A program made the position numbers and the translations under genes. This document shows, one piece after another, positions 9,129 through 17,664 of a DNA stretch of 64,000 nucleotides. Each line of letters opens with the position of its first letter. The first letter of the stretch is position 1. Source of the DNA: WHSW01 sp963767285 (GTDB lineage: Bacteria; Actinomycetota; Thermoleophilia; Solirubrobacterales; 70-9); NCBI GenBank assembly GCA_963767285.1, contig CAVYDJ010000004.1, positions 744,001-808,000 on the forward strand, read 5' to 3'. A model generated the notes under the pieces. The model saw only the letters and a program-made list of their open reading frames with translations, was not told where the DNA came from and ran no database searches.

Positions 9129-9970
9129 AGTCGAGCGACAAGCGCATCCTCCTGATCGTCGGCGGCGTGATCGCCCTCGGCGCGCTTTGGTTTGGCCTGA
9201 TCTCGCCGAAGCGCGCCGCGCTCGGCGAGCTCGACGCTCAAATCGCCGAGAAGCAGACTTTGGTCACTCAGCAGGAGGCGGTGGTGAGCACGGCGGCGAC
9301 CGCGAAGGAGGGCTACGAATCTGACTACCGCGAGCTGATCACCCTCGGCAAGGCGGTTCCCGCTGATGACGACGCCTCGAGCCTGATCGACCAGATCGAT
9401 GGCCTCGCCGGCGAGGCCGGCGTTGACTTCATCGGCCTGCAGCTTTCCCAGGGCGCCGAGGCGTCCGCCCCGCCGCCCGCGGCGCCGGCCCCCGAGGCCG
9501 CTGAGGGCGAGGCACCCGCGGGCGAGGCACCGGCCGAGGGCGAGGCTCCGGCAACTCCGACCGCAGCCCCAGCGACCGAGACTTCGGCGGCCGACCTGCC
9601 GCTCGGCGCTACGGTCGGGCCCGCCGGGCTGCCGGTGATGCCGTACGACCTGACCTTCCGGGGAACGTTCTTCGAGGTCGCGGACTTCCTCGCCGGGATC
9701 GATGACATGGTCCGCACCAACCCGTCCGGAATCACCGTCGACGGCCGCCTGCTGACGGTCAGCGGATTTGAGTTGCAGCCCGACGAGGACCGCGGTTTCC
9801 CCGAGCTGTCGGTCAACCTCAACGTGACCGCGTACGTCGCCCCGGCAGACCAGGGTGCGACCGGCGGCGCGACTCCGGCCACCCCGGCGCCCGGTGCGGC
9901 GACCCCGGCGGCGACTCCGCCTGCGGCGAGCAGCACGACCCCGGCGCCGACCGCGGCGGTGACGCCATGA
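9125..9970 (+). CDS. pilO: Type IV pilus assembly protein PilO
   Basis: 281 residues from a GTG overlapping the pilN stop. It has a membrane helix at residues 7-24 (RILLIVGGVIALGALWFGLI), then a coiled coil (ELDAQIAEKQTLVTQQEAVV) and a core starting DYRELITLGKAVPADDDASSL, typical of PilO. The family heterodimerises with PilN through the coiled coil. An Ala/Pro/Glu-rich linker of about 40 residues splits the ectodomain, and a Pro/Ala/Thr tail ends the protein. These linkers are unusual compared with proteobacterial PilO of about 200 residues. The stop overlaps the next start (ATGA). Confidence 0.85.
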   Translation: MKSSDKRILLIVGGVIALGALWFGLISPKRAALGELDAQIAEKQTLVTQQEAVVSTAATAKEGYESDYRELITLGKAVPADDDASSLIDQIDGLAGEAGVDFIGLQLSQGAEASAPPPAAPAPEAAEGEAPAGEAPAEGEAPATPTAAPATETSAADLPLGATVGPAGLPVMPYDLTFRGTFFEVADFLAGIDDMVRTNPSGITVDGRLLTVSGFELQPDEDRGFPELSVNLNVTAYVAPADQGATGGATPATPAPGAATPAATPPAASSTTPAPTAAVTP

Positions 9971-10962
9971 AGCTCGAGCTCCCCAGCCTGAAGCGCTCCA
10001 ATGGTGGCGCCGAGCCGAAGGCGGGCGCGTCCAAGTTCTTCTCCGACCTCTACCGCGATCTCTCGGATCGTCACCTGTTGCTGCCGCTGATCGGCCTGCT
10101 CGTCGCGATCGTCGCCGTGCCGATGCTCCTGTCGAGCGATCCCGAGCCGACCGTGCCAGCAGCGCCGCCGGCTGACCTCGGCGACACGAGCGCGCTCGAT
10201 GCGGCCGTGATCGTCTCCAACCCCGGGATCCGTGACTACCGCGAGCGGCTTGCGGCGCTGCGGGCGCAGAACCCGTTCGAAGCCGCGGGGGGCACCGCGC
10301 CGGCAGGCGGCGGTGGGAGCGAGGGCGGTTCTGCTGAGGCGTCGACCTCCACGGGCGGCGCGAGCTCGTCGACGTCCACGGGCTCTTCGACGTCGTCCGG
10401 CTCCTCGACTTCATCGGACTCCGGTTCGACCTCGACCGGCTCGGTCTCCATCGACACACCCCCCACCACGTCGCCCTCGACGCCGAGCACCGGCGGCACG
10501 ACGACCGATCCGGGCACCTCGACCGACCCGACCGACACCGACACCGATACGGATACGCCGAAGCCGAAGCCGCGCTTCTACACCAGCCGGATCACCGTCA
10601 CCGTCGGCGAGGTCGGCGACGCGAAGACCATCGAGGGCGTGCGCCATCTGGAGTTCCTGCCGACCGAGAAGAAGCCGATCGTCGCCTTCCTCGGCCTCGC
10701 CAACCAAAGCCATGCCCTGTTCTCGGTCAACCCCTCGGTGCCGGAGACGGAGGGCGAGGGCTCGTGCGCGCCGAAGAAGTCCGACGGATGCATGTACCTG
10801 GACCTGAAGATCGGCGAGGAGCAGCGCTTCGTGTACGGCGAAGGCAACAAGGCCAAGATCTACCGGCTGAAGCTGCTCGACACGGAGATCGTCCGGGTCC
10901 CCGATCCGCGCGACCCCGACAAGGCCGGGCACGGCGACACCGCCGCCGACGCCGCCGAGTAA
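9967..10962 (+). CDS. Single-pass membrane protein in the PilP position
   Basis: 331 residues, translation-coupled to pilO. Layout: basic cytoplasmic N-terminus (1-36), one membrane helix (about 37-57, HLLLPLIGLLVAIVAVPML), the segment RDYRERLAALRAQNPF (residues about 82-97), a Gly/Ser/Thr/Asp-rich linker (about 100-195) and a C-terminal domain of about 130 residues with one Cys pair (GSCAPKKSDGCMYLD). Gene position equals pilP in diderm pilus operons, and the ALRAQNPF motif plus C-terminal beta-rich domain fit an alignment-complex role. Sequence similarity to PilP is not evident by eye, and no pilQ secretin follows. The next gene is aroC. Confidence 0.55.
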   Translation: MKLELPSLKRSNGGAEPKAGASKFFSDLYRDLSDRHLLLPLIGLLVAIVAVPMLLSSDPEPTVPAAPPADLGDTSALDAAVIVSNPGIRDYRERLAALRAQNPFEAAGGTAPAGGGGSEGGSAEASTSTGGASSSTSTGSSTSSGSSTSSDSGSTSTGSVSIDTPPTTSPSTPSTGGTTTDPGTSTDPTDTDTDTDTPKPKPRFYTSRITVTVGEVGDAKTIEGVRHLEFLPTEKKPIVAFLGLANQSHALFSVNPSVPETEGEGSCAPKKSDGCMYLDLKIGEEQRFVYGEGNKAKIYRLKLLDTEIVRVPDPRDPDKAGHGDTAADAAE

Positions 10963-10994
10963 CCCCCGCCGAAGCCGTTCTGCTCGCGCGCCAA

Positions 10995-11000
10995 TAGCCT
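10995..11000 (+). promoter_or_regulatory. -10 box TAGCCT for leaderless aroC
   Basis: TAGCCT ends 6 nt before the aroC ATG. The spacing puts the transcription start at the A of the start codon. The hexamer fits the actinobacterial TANNNT -10 and recurs at the same distance before other genes in the window. No convincing -35 was identified. Confidence 0.55.
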
Positions 11001-11006
11001 GAGGGC

Positions 11007-12170
11007 ATGGCGTTTCGATTCACCACCGCCGGCGAGTCGCACGGGCCCGGGCTCGTCGCGATCGTCGAGGGGCTGCCCGCCGGCCTCGAGCTCGACCGCG
11101 AGCGGATCGACCGCGACATGGCCCGCCGCCAGCTCGGCCACGGGCGCGGCGGGCGGATGAAGATCGAGACCGATTCGGCCGAGATCCGCTCCGGCGTCCG
11201 TCACGGGCGCACCCTCGGCAGCCCGATCGCGATCCTCGTCGCCAACCGCGACTACGCCAACTGGGAGGAGCGGATGAACCCGTGGCCGGTCGACGCCGAG
11301 GTCGAGGAGTCGCACCTGCCCCGGCCCGGCCACGCCGATCTGGTGGGCGCCCAGAAGTACGGCCATCGCGACGTCCGCAATGTGCTCGAGCGCGCCTCTG
11401 CGCGCGAGACCGCCGCCCGGGTCGCCGCCGGCGCGCTGGCGAAGGAGTTCCTGGCGGCGCTCGGCGTGACCGTGCACAGCCATGTGCTGCGGATCGCCTC
11501 GATCGCGGCGCCGGAGCGCGACGACCTCGGGCCCGAGGACTTCGAGGGCGTCGACGAGTCGCCGGTCCGCTGCCTCGACCCCGAGGCGGCCGAGCGGATG
11601 GTCGCCGAGATCGACCGGCTCCGGAAGGAAAACGAGAGCCTCGGCGGGATCTTCGAGGTCCGCGCCTTCGGCCTGCTCCCGGGGCTCGGCTCGCACGTCG
11701 CCTGGGATGAGCGCCTCGACGGGCGGCTCGCGCACGCGGTGGTGTCGATCCAGGCCGTGAAGGGGGTCAGCGTGGGGGAGGCCTGGGAGGTGGCCGCCTC
11801 GCCCGGTTCGGAGTCCCACGACGAGATCTTCTGGTCCGAGGAGCGTGGCTACCACCGCCAGACCAACCGCGCCGGTGGGGTCGAGGGCGGGATGTCGAAC
11901 GGCGAGGCGCTGATCGTCCGCGGGGCGCTGAAGCCGATCTCGACCCTGACCAAGCCGCTGCGCTCGGTCGACACGGAGACCAAGGAGCCGGCGCAGGCCA
12001 TGCGCGAGCGCACCGACTCGACCGTGGTCCCGGCCGCCGGGGTCGTCGCCGAGGCGATGGTCGCCCTGGTGCTGGCCCGCTGCTACCGCGAGAAGTTCGG
12101 CGGCGATCACATCGACGACGTTCTCGCCGCCGTGCAGGCGTACCGGGAGCGAATCGATTGGCGGCGCTGA
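11007..12170 (+). CDS. aroC: Chorismate synthase
   Basis: 387 residues. It converts EPSP to chorismate, the last shikimate step, using reduced FMN. The family signature near the start (FTTAGESHGPGL), the GHGRGGRMKIETD segment and the C-terminal MRERTDSTVVPAAGVVAEAM are present; length is normal. It is the first gene of aroC-aroKB-aroQ-pepQ, the order found in mycobacteria. The leaderless -10 box lies 6 nt upstream. The coding end overlaps the aroKB start by 13 bp. Confidence 0.96.
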   Translation: MAFRFTTAGESHGPGLVAIVEGLPAGLELDRERIDRDMARRQLGHGRGGRMKIETDSAEIRSGVRHGRTLGSPIAILVANRDYANWEERMNPWPVDAEVEESHLPRPGHADLVGAQKYGHRDVRNVLERASARETAARVAAGALAKEFLAALGVTVHSHVLRIASIAAPERDDLGPEDFEGVDESPVRCLDPEAAERMVAEIDRLRKENESLGGIFEVRAFGLLPGLGSHVAWDERLDGRLAHAVVSIQAVKGVSVGEAWEVAASPGSESHDEIFWSEERGYHRQTNRAGGVEGGMSNGEALIVRGALKPISTLTKPLRSVDTETKEPAQAMRERTDSTVVPAAGVVAEAMVALVLARCYREKFGGDHIDDVLAAVQAYRERIDWRR

Positions 12171-13708
12171 GCGCGGATCAGAACCCCGGCGCGCTCGTCT
12201 TCATCGGCTTCATGGGGTCGGGCAAGTCGCGGGCGGTGCGCGCCGCCGAGGCCGCGGGCCTCGAGGCGCTCGACAGCGACAAGCTGCTCGCCCGCGAGCT
12301 CGACAGCACGATCGACGCCTTCTTTGCCAGCGAGGGCGAAGCCGAGTTCCGCCGCCGCGAGGCCGCGTTCGTGGCTGGGCTGCTCGACCGGGCTCCGGCC
12401 GGCGCCGCGATCGCGCTCGGCGGCGGCAGCGTGCTCTCCGAGACCGTGCGCGACGCGTTGGCGGGCCATACCGTCGTCTGGCTCGAGACCGACGCCGAGA
12501 CGGCGTGGAAGCGGGCCCAGGGCAAGCGCCCGCTGGCCACCGACCGCGAGCGCTTCGAGTCGCTTTACGCGGAGCGCGAGCCGATCTACGAGTCGCTCGC
12601 CGACGCCGTCGTCCCGGGCCACCGCGACGCCCCCTCGCGGGCGATCGAGGCGCTGCTCGCGCTGCGCGAGCTGCCGGCCGGGGCGCGGATGGCGTGGGCT
12701 TCCAGCGCCTCGGGCGAGTACCCGGCGTACGTTGCGCGCGGGCTGCTGGACTCGGGCTTCTGGCCCCTGGACGGCCTGCGGTTTGCGATCACCGACGAGG
12801 TCGTCGGCGGGCTGTACGCGCGGGCGATCGAGCCGCTGGCCGGGGTGATCGAGGTCGAGCCGGGCGAGCAGGCCAAGAGCCTGGCCGAGGCGGAGCGCGT
12901 GCTGCGCGAGCTGACCGCGCTCGGCGCCACGCGCTCCGACCACATCGCGGCCCTTGGCGGCGGCGTGGTCGGCGACCTCGCGGGTCTTTGCGCGGCGCTC
13001 TACCAGCGCGGAGTGCCGGTGGTCCAGGTCCCGACGACACTGGTCGCCCAGGTCGACTCCGCCTACGGCGGCAAGACCGGGGTCGACCTGCCGGAGGCGA
13101 AGAACTACGTCGGCGCGTACCACCTGCCCGCAGCGGTGCTCGCCGATCCGGCGGCGCTCACCACCCTGCCGCGCGAGGAGTTGGCGGCGGGATTCGTGGA
13201 GGTGCTGAAGACCGGGCTGATCGCGGGCGGAGCGCTCTGGGAGCAGGTCCGGGCGATCGACGAGCTCGACCCGGCCGGGCTCGACGAGGCGATCTTCGCC
13301 TGCGTCCGGACGAAGCTCCGGGTGGTCGCGGCCGACGAGCGCGACACCGGCGCCCGGGCCTCGCTCAACCTCGGACATACGGTCGGGCACGCGATCGAGG
13401 CGGCCACGGGATACCGGCGCTACCGCCACGGCGAGGCGGTCGGGCTCGGGCTGCTGGCGGTGCTCGAGCTGTCAGAGGCCCCCGAGTTGCGGGCGGAGGT
13501 CGAGGCGCTGCTGGCGCGCCACGAGCTGCCGACCCGGCTCGACCCGCGGGTCGCCGTCGACGAGGTCATCGCGGCGATCGCTCGCGACAAGAAGGCGACC
13601 GCCGACGGGGTCGGGTTCGTCCTGTGCCGCGTCCCCGGAGAGGTGACGACCGGGGAGCGCGTCGACCCGGATAGGGTCCGAGACGCCGTGGAGCACCTTC
13701 GAGGATGA
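12158..13708 (+). CDS. aroKB: Shikimate kinase / 3-dehydroquinate synthase fusion
   Basis: 516 residues from a TTG start. The first ~165 residues are shikimate kinase: Walker A GFMGSGKS, the DSD pair (LDSDKLLA), EFRRRE, the GGG motif (ALGGGSV) and REPIYE. From about residue 175 to the end it is 3-dehydroquinate synthase: ALGGGVVGDLAG, TTLVAQVDSAYGGKTGVD, LAAGFVEVLKTGL and the metal site NLGHTVGHAIEA with YRHGEAVGLG. The fusion couples two non-consecutive shikimate steps (3 to 4, DAHP to dehydroquinate; shikimate phosphorylation). Separate aroK and aroB genes occupy this position in many actinobacteria. The stop overlaps the aroQ start (ATGA). Confidence 0.95.
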   Translation: MAALSADQNPGALVFIGFMGSGKSRAVRAAEAAGLEALDSDKLLARELDSTIDAFFASEGEAEFRRREAAFVAGLLDRAPAGAAIALGGGSVLSETVRDALAGHTVVWLETDAETAWKRAQGKRPLATDRERFESLYAEREPIYESLADAVVPGHRDAPSRAIEALLALRELPAGARMAWASSASGEYPAYVARGLLDSGFWPLDGLRFAITDEVVGGLYARAIEPLAGVIEVEPGEQAKSLAEAERVLRELTALGATRSDHIAALGGGVVGDLAGLCAALYQRGVPVVQVPTTLVAQVDSAYGGKTGVDLPEAKNYVGAYHLPAAVLADPAALTTLPREELAAGFVEVLKTGLIAGGALWEQVRAIDELDPAGLDEAIFACVRTKLRVVAADERDTGARASLNLGHTVGHAIEAATGYRRYRHGEAVGLGLLAVLELSEAPELRAEVEALLARHELPTRLDPRVAVDEVIAAIARDKKATADGVGFVLCRVPGEVTTGERVDPDRVRDAVEHLRG

Positions 13709-14157
13709 GCCCGACCGCGCACAACCGGGTCGAGGTCCTGCACGGGGTCAACCTCGACGCGCTCGGCCGCCGTGACCCCGAGCACTACGGGACGATGACC
13801 CTGCACGAGCTCGAGACCCAGGTGAAGCGTTTTGGCCGCGAGCTCGACCTGGAGGTCGCCTTCTTTCAGACCAACCACGAGGGTGACTACGTAGAGCGCC
13901 TGCACCGTCTGCCCGAGGTCGCCGACGCGGCGGTCCTCAACCCGGGTGCCTGGACCCACTACAGCTGGGCGATCCGCGACGCGCTCGAGATCGCCGGCCT
14001 GCCCGCGGTCGAGGTCCATCTCTCCGACGTCTCGGCGCGCGAGGAGTGGCGGCGCCACTCGGTGCTGGAGGGCCTCGTGCTCGGCTCGGTGGCCGGGAAG
14101 GGGCCGGACGGCTACCGCGAGGCGCTCGGGATGCTGAAGGAGAGGCTGGGCGCATGA
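13705..14157 (+). CDS. aroQ: 3-dehydroquinate dehydratase, type II
   Basis: 150 residues, the usual size for the dodecameric type II enzyme that converts dehydroquinate to dehydroshikimate. The nucleotide-free active-site set is retained: Asn in VNL, Arg and Tyr in LGRRDPEHYG, Asn in VLNPGAWTH, His in VEVHLS and Arg in REEWRRHS. The usual NGPNL start motif reads HGVNL here, and THTS reads THYS, so the enzyme is a divergent branch. It overlaps the stop of aroKB and the start of the following peptidase by 4 bp each. Confidence 0.9.
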   Translation: MSPTAHNRVEVLHGVNLDALGRRDPEHYGTMTLHELETQVKRFGRELDLEVAFFQTNHEGDYVERLHRLPEVADAAVLNPGAWTHYSWAIRDALEIAGLPAVEVHLSDVSAREEWRRHSVLEGLVLGSVAGKGPDGYREALGMLKERLGA

Positions 14158-15251
14158 GCGCCGAGCGGGCGCAGCGACTCGCCGACCTGGTCGCCGAGGA
14201 GGGACTCGACCGGCTGATCGTCGGCGACCTGGTCCGGCCGGGCGACTCGGGCCCCGACGCGATCGCCAACATCCGCTGGCTGACCGGCTTCACCGGGACC
14301 AGCGGCATCGCCGTGGTCGGTCCGGACGTCCGCGTCTTCATCACCGACTTCCGATACACCGAGCGCGCCGCGACCGAGGTCGGCGACGCGTTCGACCGCC
14401 GGACCGCCGAGGGCCGCCTGCTGCCGGAGCTGGCCTCCCAACTGAGCGGCCGGGTCGGGTTCGACGACGCGGCGACCAGCGTCGTCAACCTGGGCAAGCT
14501 CGAGGACGAGCTGGGGGAGGGGGTGGAGCTGGTGGCCGCATCCGGCCTGGTCGAACGGCTTCGCCGGCGCAAGGACGAGGGCGAGCTGGCGGCGATCGCC
14601 GAGGCCGCGCGGATCGCCGACGACGCGTACGAGTCCGTGCTCGCGGCCGGACTCGCGGGACGCACCGAGCGCGAGGTTGCCCAGGCCGCTCACGCCCGGA
14701 TCCGCGAGCTCGGGGCGGAGCCCTCCTTCGAGGCGATCGTCGCCGCCGGGCCGAACGGGGCGCTCCCGCACGCCGAGCCGACCGACCGCGAGATCGCACC
14801 GGGCGAGCTCGTGGTCTGGGACATGGGCGCGCGGGTCGGCGGCTACGCGTCGGATTGCACGCGGACGTTCGCGGTCGGCGAGGTGGGGGCGGACGCGCGC
14901 GCCGCCTACGAGCTGGTTCGGGTCGCCCAGCAGGCCGGGCTGGATGCAATCCGCCCGGGGGTCGGCGGCGAAGAGGCCGACGAGGCCGCTCGCGCTGTGA
15001 TCCGCGATGGCGGCCACGAGGACCACTTCGGACACGGGCTCGGGCATGGGGTCGGGCTGGAGGTCCACGAGGCACCGCGGCTGGGAAAGACCTCCGAGGA
15101 CGCGCTCGAGCGCGGCGACGTCGTCACGGTCGAGCCTGGCGTCTACCTGCCGGGCGAGTTCGGCATCCGGATCGAGGACCTCGTCGTGGTCACCGAGGAC
15201 GGATGCGAGAACCTCAGCTCGCTGGGTAAAGAGCTTCGTACGGTCAACTGA
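14154..15251 (+). CDS. pepQ: M24 family Xaa-Pro aminopeptidase
   Basis: 365 residues from ATG 14154, overlapping the aroQ stop. The creatinase-like N-terminal domain (1-130) is followed by a pita-bread metallopeptidase domain. Metal ligands are visible as Asp in VVWDMGA, Asp in SDCTRTF, His in GHGLGHGVGLEVHE, Glu in VTVEPGVY and Glu in GIRIEDLVVV. The family removes N-terminal residues before proline or hydrolyses dipeptides in the cytoplasm. An M24 peptidase between aroQ and efp is conserved in actinobacteria. Confidence 0.9.
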   Translation: MSAERAQRLADLVAEEGLDRLIVGDLVRPGDSGPDAIANIRWLTGFTGTSGIAVVGPDVRVFITDFRYTERAATEVGDAFDRRTAEGRLLPELASQLSGRVGFDDAATSVVNLGKLEDELGEGVELVAASGLVERLRRRKDEGELAAIAEAARIADDAYESVLAAGLAGRTEREVAQAAHARIRELGAEPSFEAIVAAGPNGALPHAEPTDREIAPGELVVWDMGARVGGYASDCTRTFAVGEVGADARAAYELVRVAQQAGLDAIRPGVGGEEADEAARAVIRDGGHEDHFGHGLGHGVGLEVHEAPRLGKTSEDALERGDVVTVEPGVYLPGEFGIRIEDLVVVTEDGCENLSSLGKELRTVN

Positions 15252-15262
15252 GAGGAGAAACG

Positions 15263-15901
15263 ATGGCGTTGAAGGTCGAGTCGGACAGCATCACCCACGG
15301 CGAGCGGGTCCCCGAGGAGCACTCCTTCGGCGTCCCGGACGGCAAGGGCGCCGCCGCCGCCGAGGGCGGCAACCGCAGCCCGCACCTGCGCTGGTCGGGC
15401 CATCCCGAGGGCACCGAGTCGTTCGCGCTGATCGTCTTCGACCCCGACGTCCCCGCCGACGCCACCGACGTCAACCAGGAGGGCAAGACGCTGCCGGAGG
15501 ACGCCGAGCGCGCCGACTTCGCGCACTGGCTGCTGGTCGACATCCCCGCCGGCGTCACCGAGCTGCCGGAGGGCGCCGGCTCGACCGAGATCGTGATCGG
15601 CGGCAAGGATCCGGGTTCGACCGAGCACGGGGTCGCCGGCGTCAACAGCTACACGGACTTCCTCGCGGGCGACCCGGACATGGGCGGCACCTACGGCCAT
15701 TACGACGGGCCGTTTCCGCCCTTCAACGACGAGCGGCTGCACCACTACCACTTCGTCGTCCACGCGCTCGACGTTCCCAGCCTCGGGCTCGAGGGCGAGT
15801 TCAAGCTCGACGACGTGCGCGACGCGCTCGCGGGCCACGTCCTCGACCAGGGTGAGCTGGTCGCCACCTACACGCTGTACGAGCCGCTGCTGGACGACTA
15901 G
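15263..15901 (+). CDS. YbhB/YbcL family Raf-kinase-inhibitor-like protein (PEBP)
   Basis: 212 residues. The phosphatidylethanolamine-binding fold is recognisable from SPHLRWSG-PEGTESFALIVFDPDVP near the start, HWLLVDIPAGVTELPEG in the middle and YDGPFPPFNDERLHHYHFVVHALDV with the ligand-pocket His. AGGAG lies 9 nt before the ATG. Cellular role in bacteria is unclear. It ends base-to-base with the stop codon of the opposite-strand M42 gene. Confidence 0.88.
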   Translation: MALKVESDSITHGERVPEEHSFGVPDGKGAAAAEGGNRSPHLRWSGHPEGTESFALIVFDPDVPADATDVNQEGKTLPEDAERADFAHWLLVDIPAGVTELPEGAGSTEIVIGGKDPGSTEHGVAGVNSYTDFLAGDPDMGGTYGHYDGPFPPFNDERLHHYHFVVHALDVPSLGLEGEFKLDDVRDALAGHVLDQGELVATYTLYEPLLDD

Positions 15902-16951
15902 TTAGCGCGAGAGGTCGGCGTCCGGGTCGAGCGAGGTCACGAAGGCGACCAGGAGCTCGACCGTCGCCTCGACGTCGGCCAGGTCGACCATCTCGACCGG
16001 CGAGTGCATGTAGCGCAGCGGGATCGAGACCAGCCCGGTCGGGATCCCGGCCCGCGACACCTGGTACGCGTCGGCGTCGGTCGCCGTCCAGCGCCCGGAT
16101 GCCCCGATCGTATAGTCGATCTCCTCGCGCTCGGCGGTCTCCGCGAGCAGCTCGAAGAGCTGGGGCGCGAGCGTCGCACCCCGGCCGATGACGGGGCCGG
16201 AGCCGAGGTGATGGGAGCCTTCCTGCTTCTCCTCGACGCCGGGAGCGTCGGTGGCGTGGGTGACGTCGACGACGATCGCGATCTCGGGCTCGAGCAGATA
16301 CGCCGAGGTGCGAGCGCCGTTGATCCCGATCTCCTCCTGCACGGCCGCGACTCCGGCAACGCTGGCGGCGTGGCCGCCGCGCTCGTGGCAGCGACGCGCG
16401 ACCTCCAGGGCCACGTAACAGCCGAGCCGGTTGTCCATGCACCGTGAGGCGACCCGTTCGCCGGCCAACGCGAGCGGCTCGGCGTCGATCACGACGGGAT
16501 CGCCGATGCGGATGATCTTGAGTGCGTCGTCCTGGTCGCCGGCGCCGATGTCGATGTGAAGGCCGTCGAGCTCGACCGGCTTCTTCTTCTGCTCCTCCTT
16601 CAGGAGGTGGACCGGCTTGCGCCCGACCACCCCGGGCACGGTGCCGTCGCGCGTGTCGACCCTCACCCGCTGGCCGACCAGGATCTGCGCATCCCAGCCG
16701 CCGATCGGCGTGAACCACAAGAAGCCCTTCTCGTCGACGTGCGTGATCGCCAGCCCGATCTCGTCGATGTGACCGACGATCGCGACCAGCGGCTTCTCGT
16801 TCTCGCCCGCGACGCGCGCGATGGACGACCCGATCCGGTCGGTCGAGAGCTCGGCGAAGTCCGCCGCCTCGCGCCAGACGGCCGCGGCCGGACCCTCGTA
16901 GCCCGACGGCGACGGCGCGCGCAGCAGCTTGTCCAGTAGCTCCGGAATCAT
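15902..16951 (-). CDS. M42 family aminopeptidase
   Basis: 349 residues. Co-catalytic metallopeptidase of the TET/glutamyl aminopeptidase type. Metal and catalytic residues are visible as VGHIDEIGL (His), RCMDNRLGCY (Asp), VQEEIG (Glu pair), IVVDVTHATD (Asp), and a C-terminal RYMHSPVEMVDLADV (His). Cytoplasmic, probably self-assembling into large particles that degrade short peptides. A purine-rich AGGGAGAGGA lies directly before the ATG. It is convergent with the PEBP gene. Confidence 0.9.
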   Translation of the reverse strand: MIPELLDKLLRAPSPSGYEGPAAAVWREAADFAELSTDRIGSSIARVAGENEKPLVAIVGHIDEIGLAITHVDEKGFLWFTPIGGWDAQILVGQRVRVDTRDGTVPGVVGRKPVHLLKEEQKKKPVELDGLHIDIGAGDQDDALKIIRIGDPVVIDAEPLALAGERVASRCMDNRLGCYVALEVARRCHERGGHAASVAGVAAVQEEIGINGARTSAYLLEPEIAIVVDVTHATDAPGVEEKQEGSHHLGSGPVIGRGATLAPQLFELLAETAEREEIDYTIGASGRWTATDADAYQVSRAGIPTGLVSIPLRYMHSPVEMVDLADVEATVELLVAFVTSLDPDADLSR

Positions 16952-17001
16952 TCCTCTCCCTCTGCCCTAACCGTTCCTACCCTAACCCTGATCGGGGCGT
17001 C

Positions 17002-17235
17002 TCAGAGCGGATTCACGATCCCCTGCGCCTCGGCGAAGTCCGTGCCGGTGCGCTCGCTGAGCAGCTTTGCGGCGCCCATTCGGTCGCCCGAGCGCGCCAG
17101 GTCGACCACGTCGGGGTCGATGCCGGCGGCCGGGTCCTCGAGCTCGACGCCGGCCGCCGCAGCCAGCTTTGCGACGTCGCGCTCCAGCCGCTGCAGGCGT
17201 TCGACGATCTGTGCGTCGGTCAGGCCCTCGACCAT
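17002..17235 (-). CDS. Small protein with ribosomal L7/L12 C-terminal-like domain
   Basis: 77 residues. An N-terminal coiled coil (IVERLQRLERDVAKLAAAAG) is followed by DVVDLARSGDRMGAAKLLSERTG and DFAEAQGIV. This matches the helix pattern of the L7/L12 C-terminal domain (xxVxLxRxGxKIxAIKLLRExTGxxLxEAKxxV). It is not L12 itself, which is twice as long. The ATG directly abuts the TAG of the upstream secreted-protein gene with no base between, so translation is probably coupled. Function is unknown. Confidence 0.6.
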   Translation of the reverse strand: MVEGLTDAQIVERLQRLERDVAKLAAAAGVELEDPAAGIDPDVVDLARSGDRMGAAKLLSERTGTDFAEAQGIVNPL

Positions 17236-17607
17236 CTAGCGCGAGCAGCTCAGCTCGATGTCCTTGGCGCGCCAGCGGCCGTCGCGCTTCTTCATCGTCA
17301 TCCCGCCGACGCAGGTGTACGGGATGTCGTCGCGGGTGTGGACGCTGCACTCCTTCGTTGCCCGCTTGGCCTTCGCGAAGCAGACGACGGTCCAATCGTT
17401 CGGCGGGAAGTCGAGGTTGAAGCGATCGTCGGCCGCGCGGCTCGCGGCCTGCGCCGCCTTGCGTTCGTAGCTCTGAGAGGCGCACTCGGGCGTCGCCGGA
17501 AAGCAGCGCTTTTGCGAACCCGTCCTGTCGCCGGCGGCCGATCCTCCCGGAATCGCCAACGCGATCAGCAGTGCGGGCATCAGGAGCTTCGCGCCAAGTC
17601 GGATCAT
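17236..17607 (-). CDS. Small secreted protein, function unknown
   Basis: 123 residues. The N-terminus is a signal peptide (RLGAKLLMPALLIALAIPGGSAAG). The mature part has six cysteines (QKRCFP, PECAS, VVCFAK, KECSV, YTCVGG, LSCSR), suggesting an exported, disulfide-bonded domain. GGGAGGAACC precedes the ATG, and TAGGAT at 17636-17641 on the same strand could be its -10 box. Divergent from efp across a 57-bp gap. It is upstream of, and coupled to, the L12-like gene. Confidence 0.55.
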   Translation of the reverse strand: MIRLGAKLLMPALLIALAIPGGSAAGDRTGSQKRCFPATPECASQSYERKAAQAASRAADDRFNLDFPPNDWTVVCFAKAKRATKECSVHTRDDIPYTCVGGMTMKKRDGRWRAKDIELSCSR

Positions 17608-17664
17608 GGTTCCTCCCCTCGCAGTCCGAGTCCCGATCCTACCGCTACCCTCACCGGCCGGCCG

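Noticed and set aside
16955..16990. Telomere-like TTAGGG repeats on the minus strand
   Set aside because: Only two or three imperfect units (GGTTAGGG, TAGGGT), in a short gap; more likely promoter sequence of the M42 gene.
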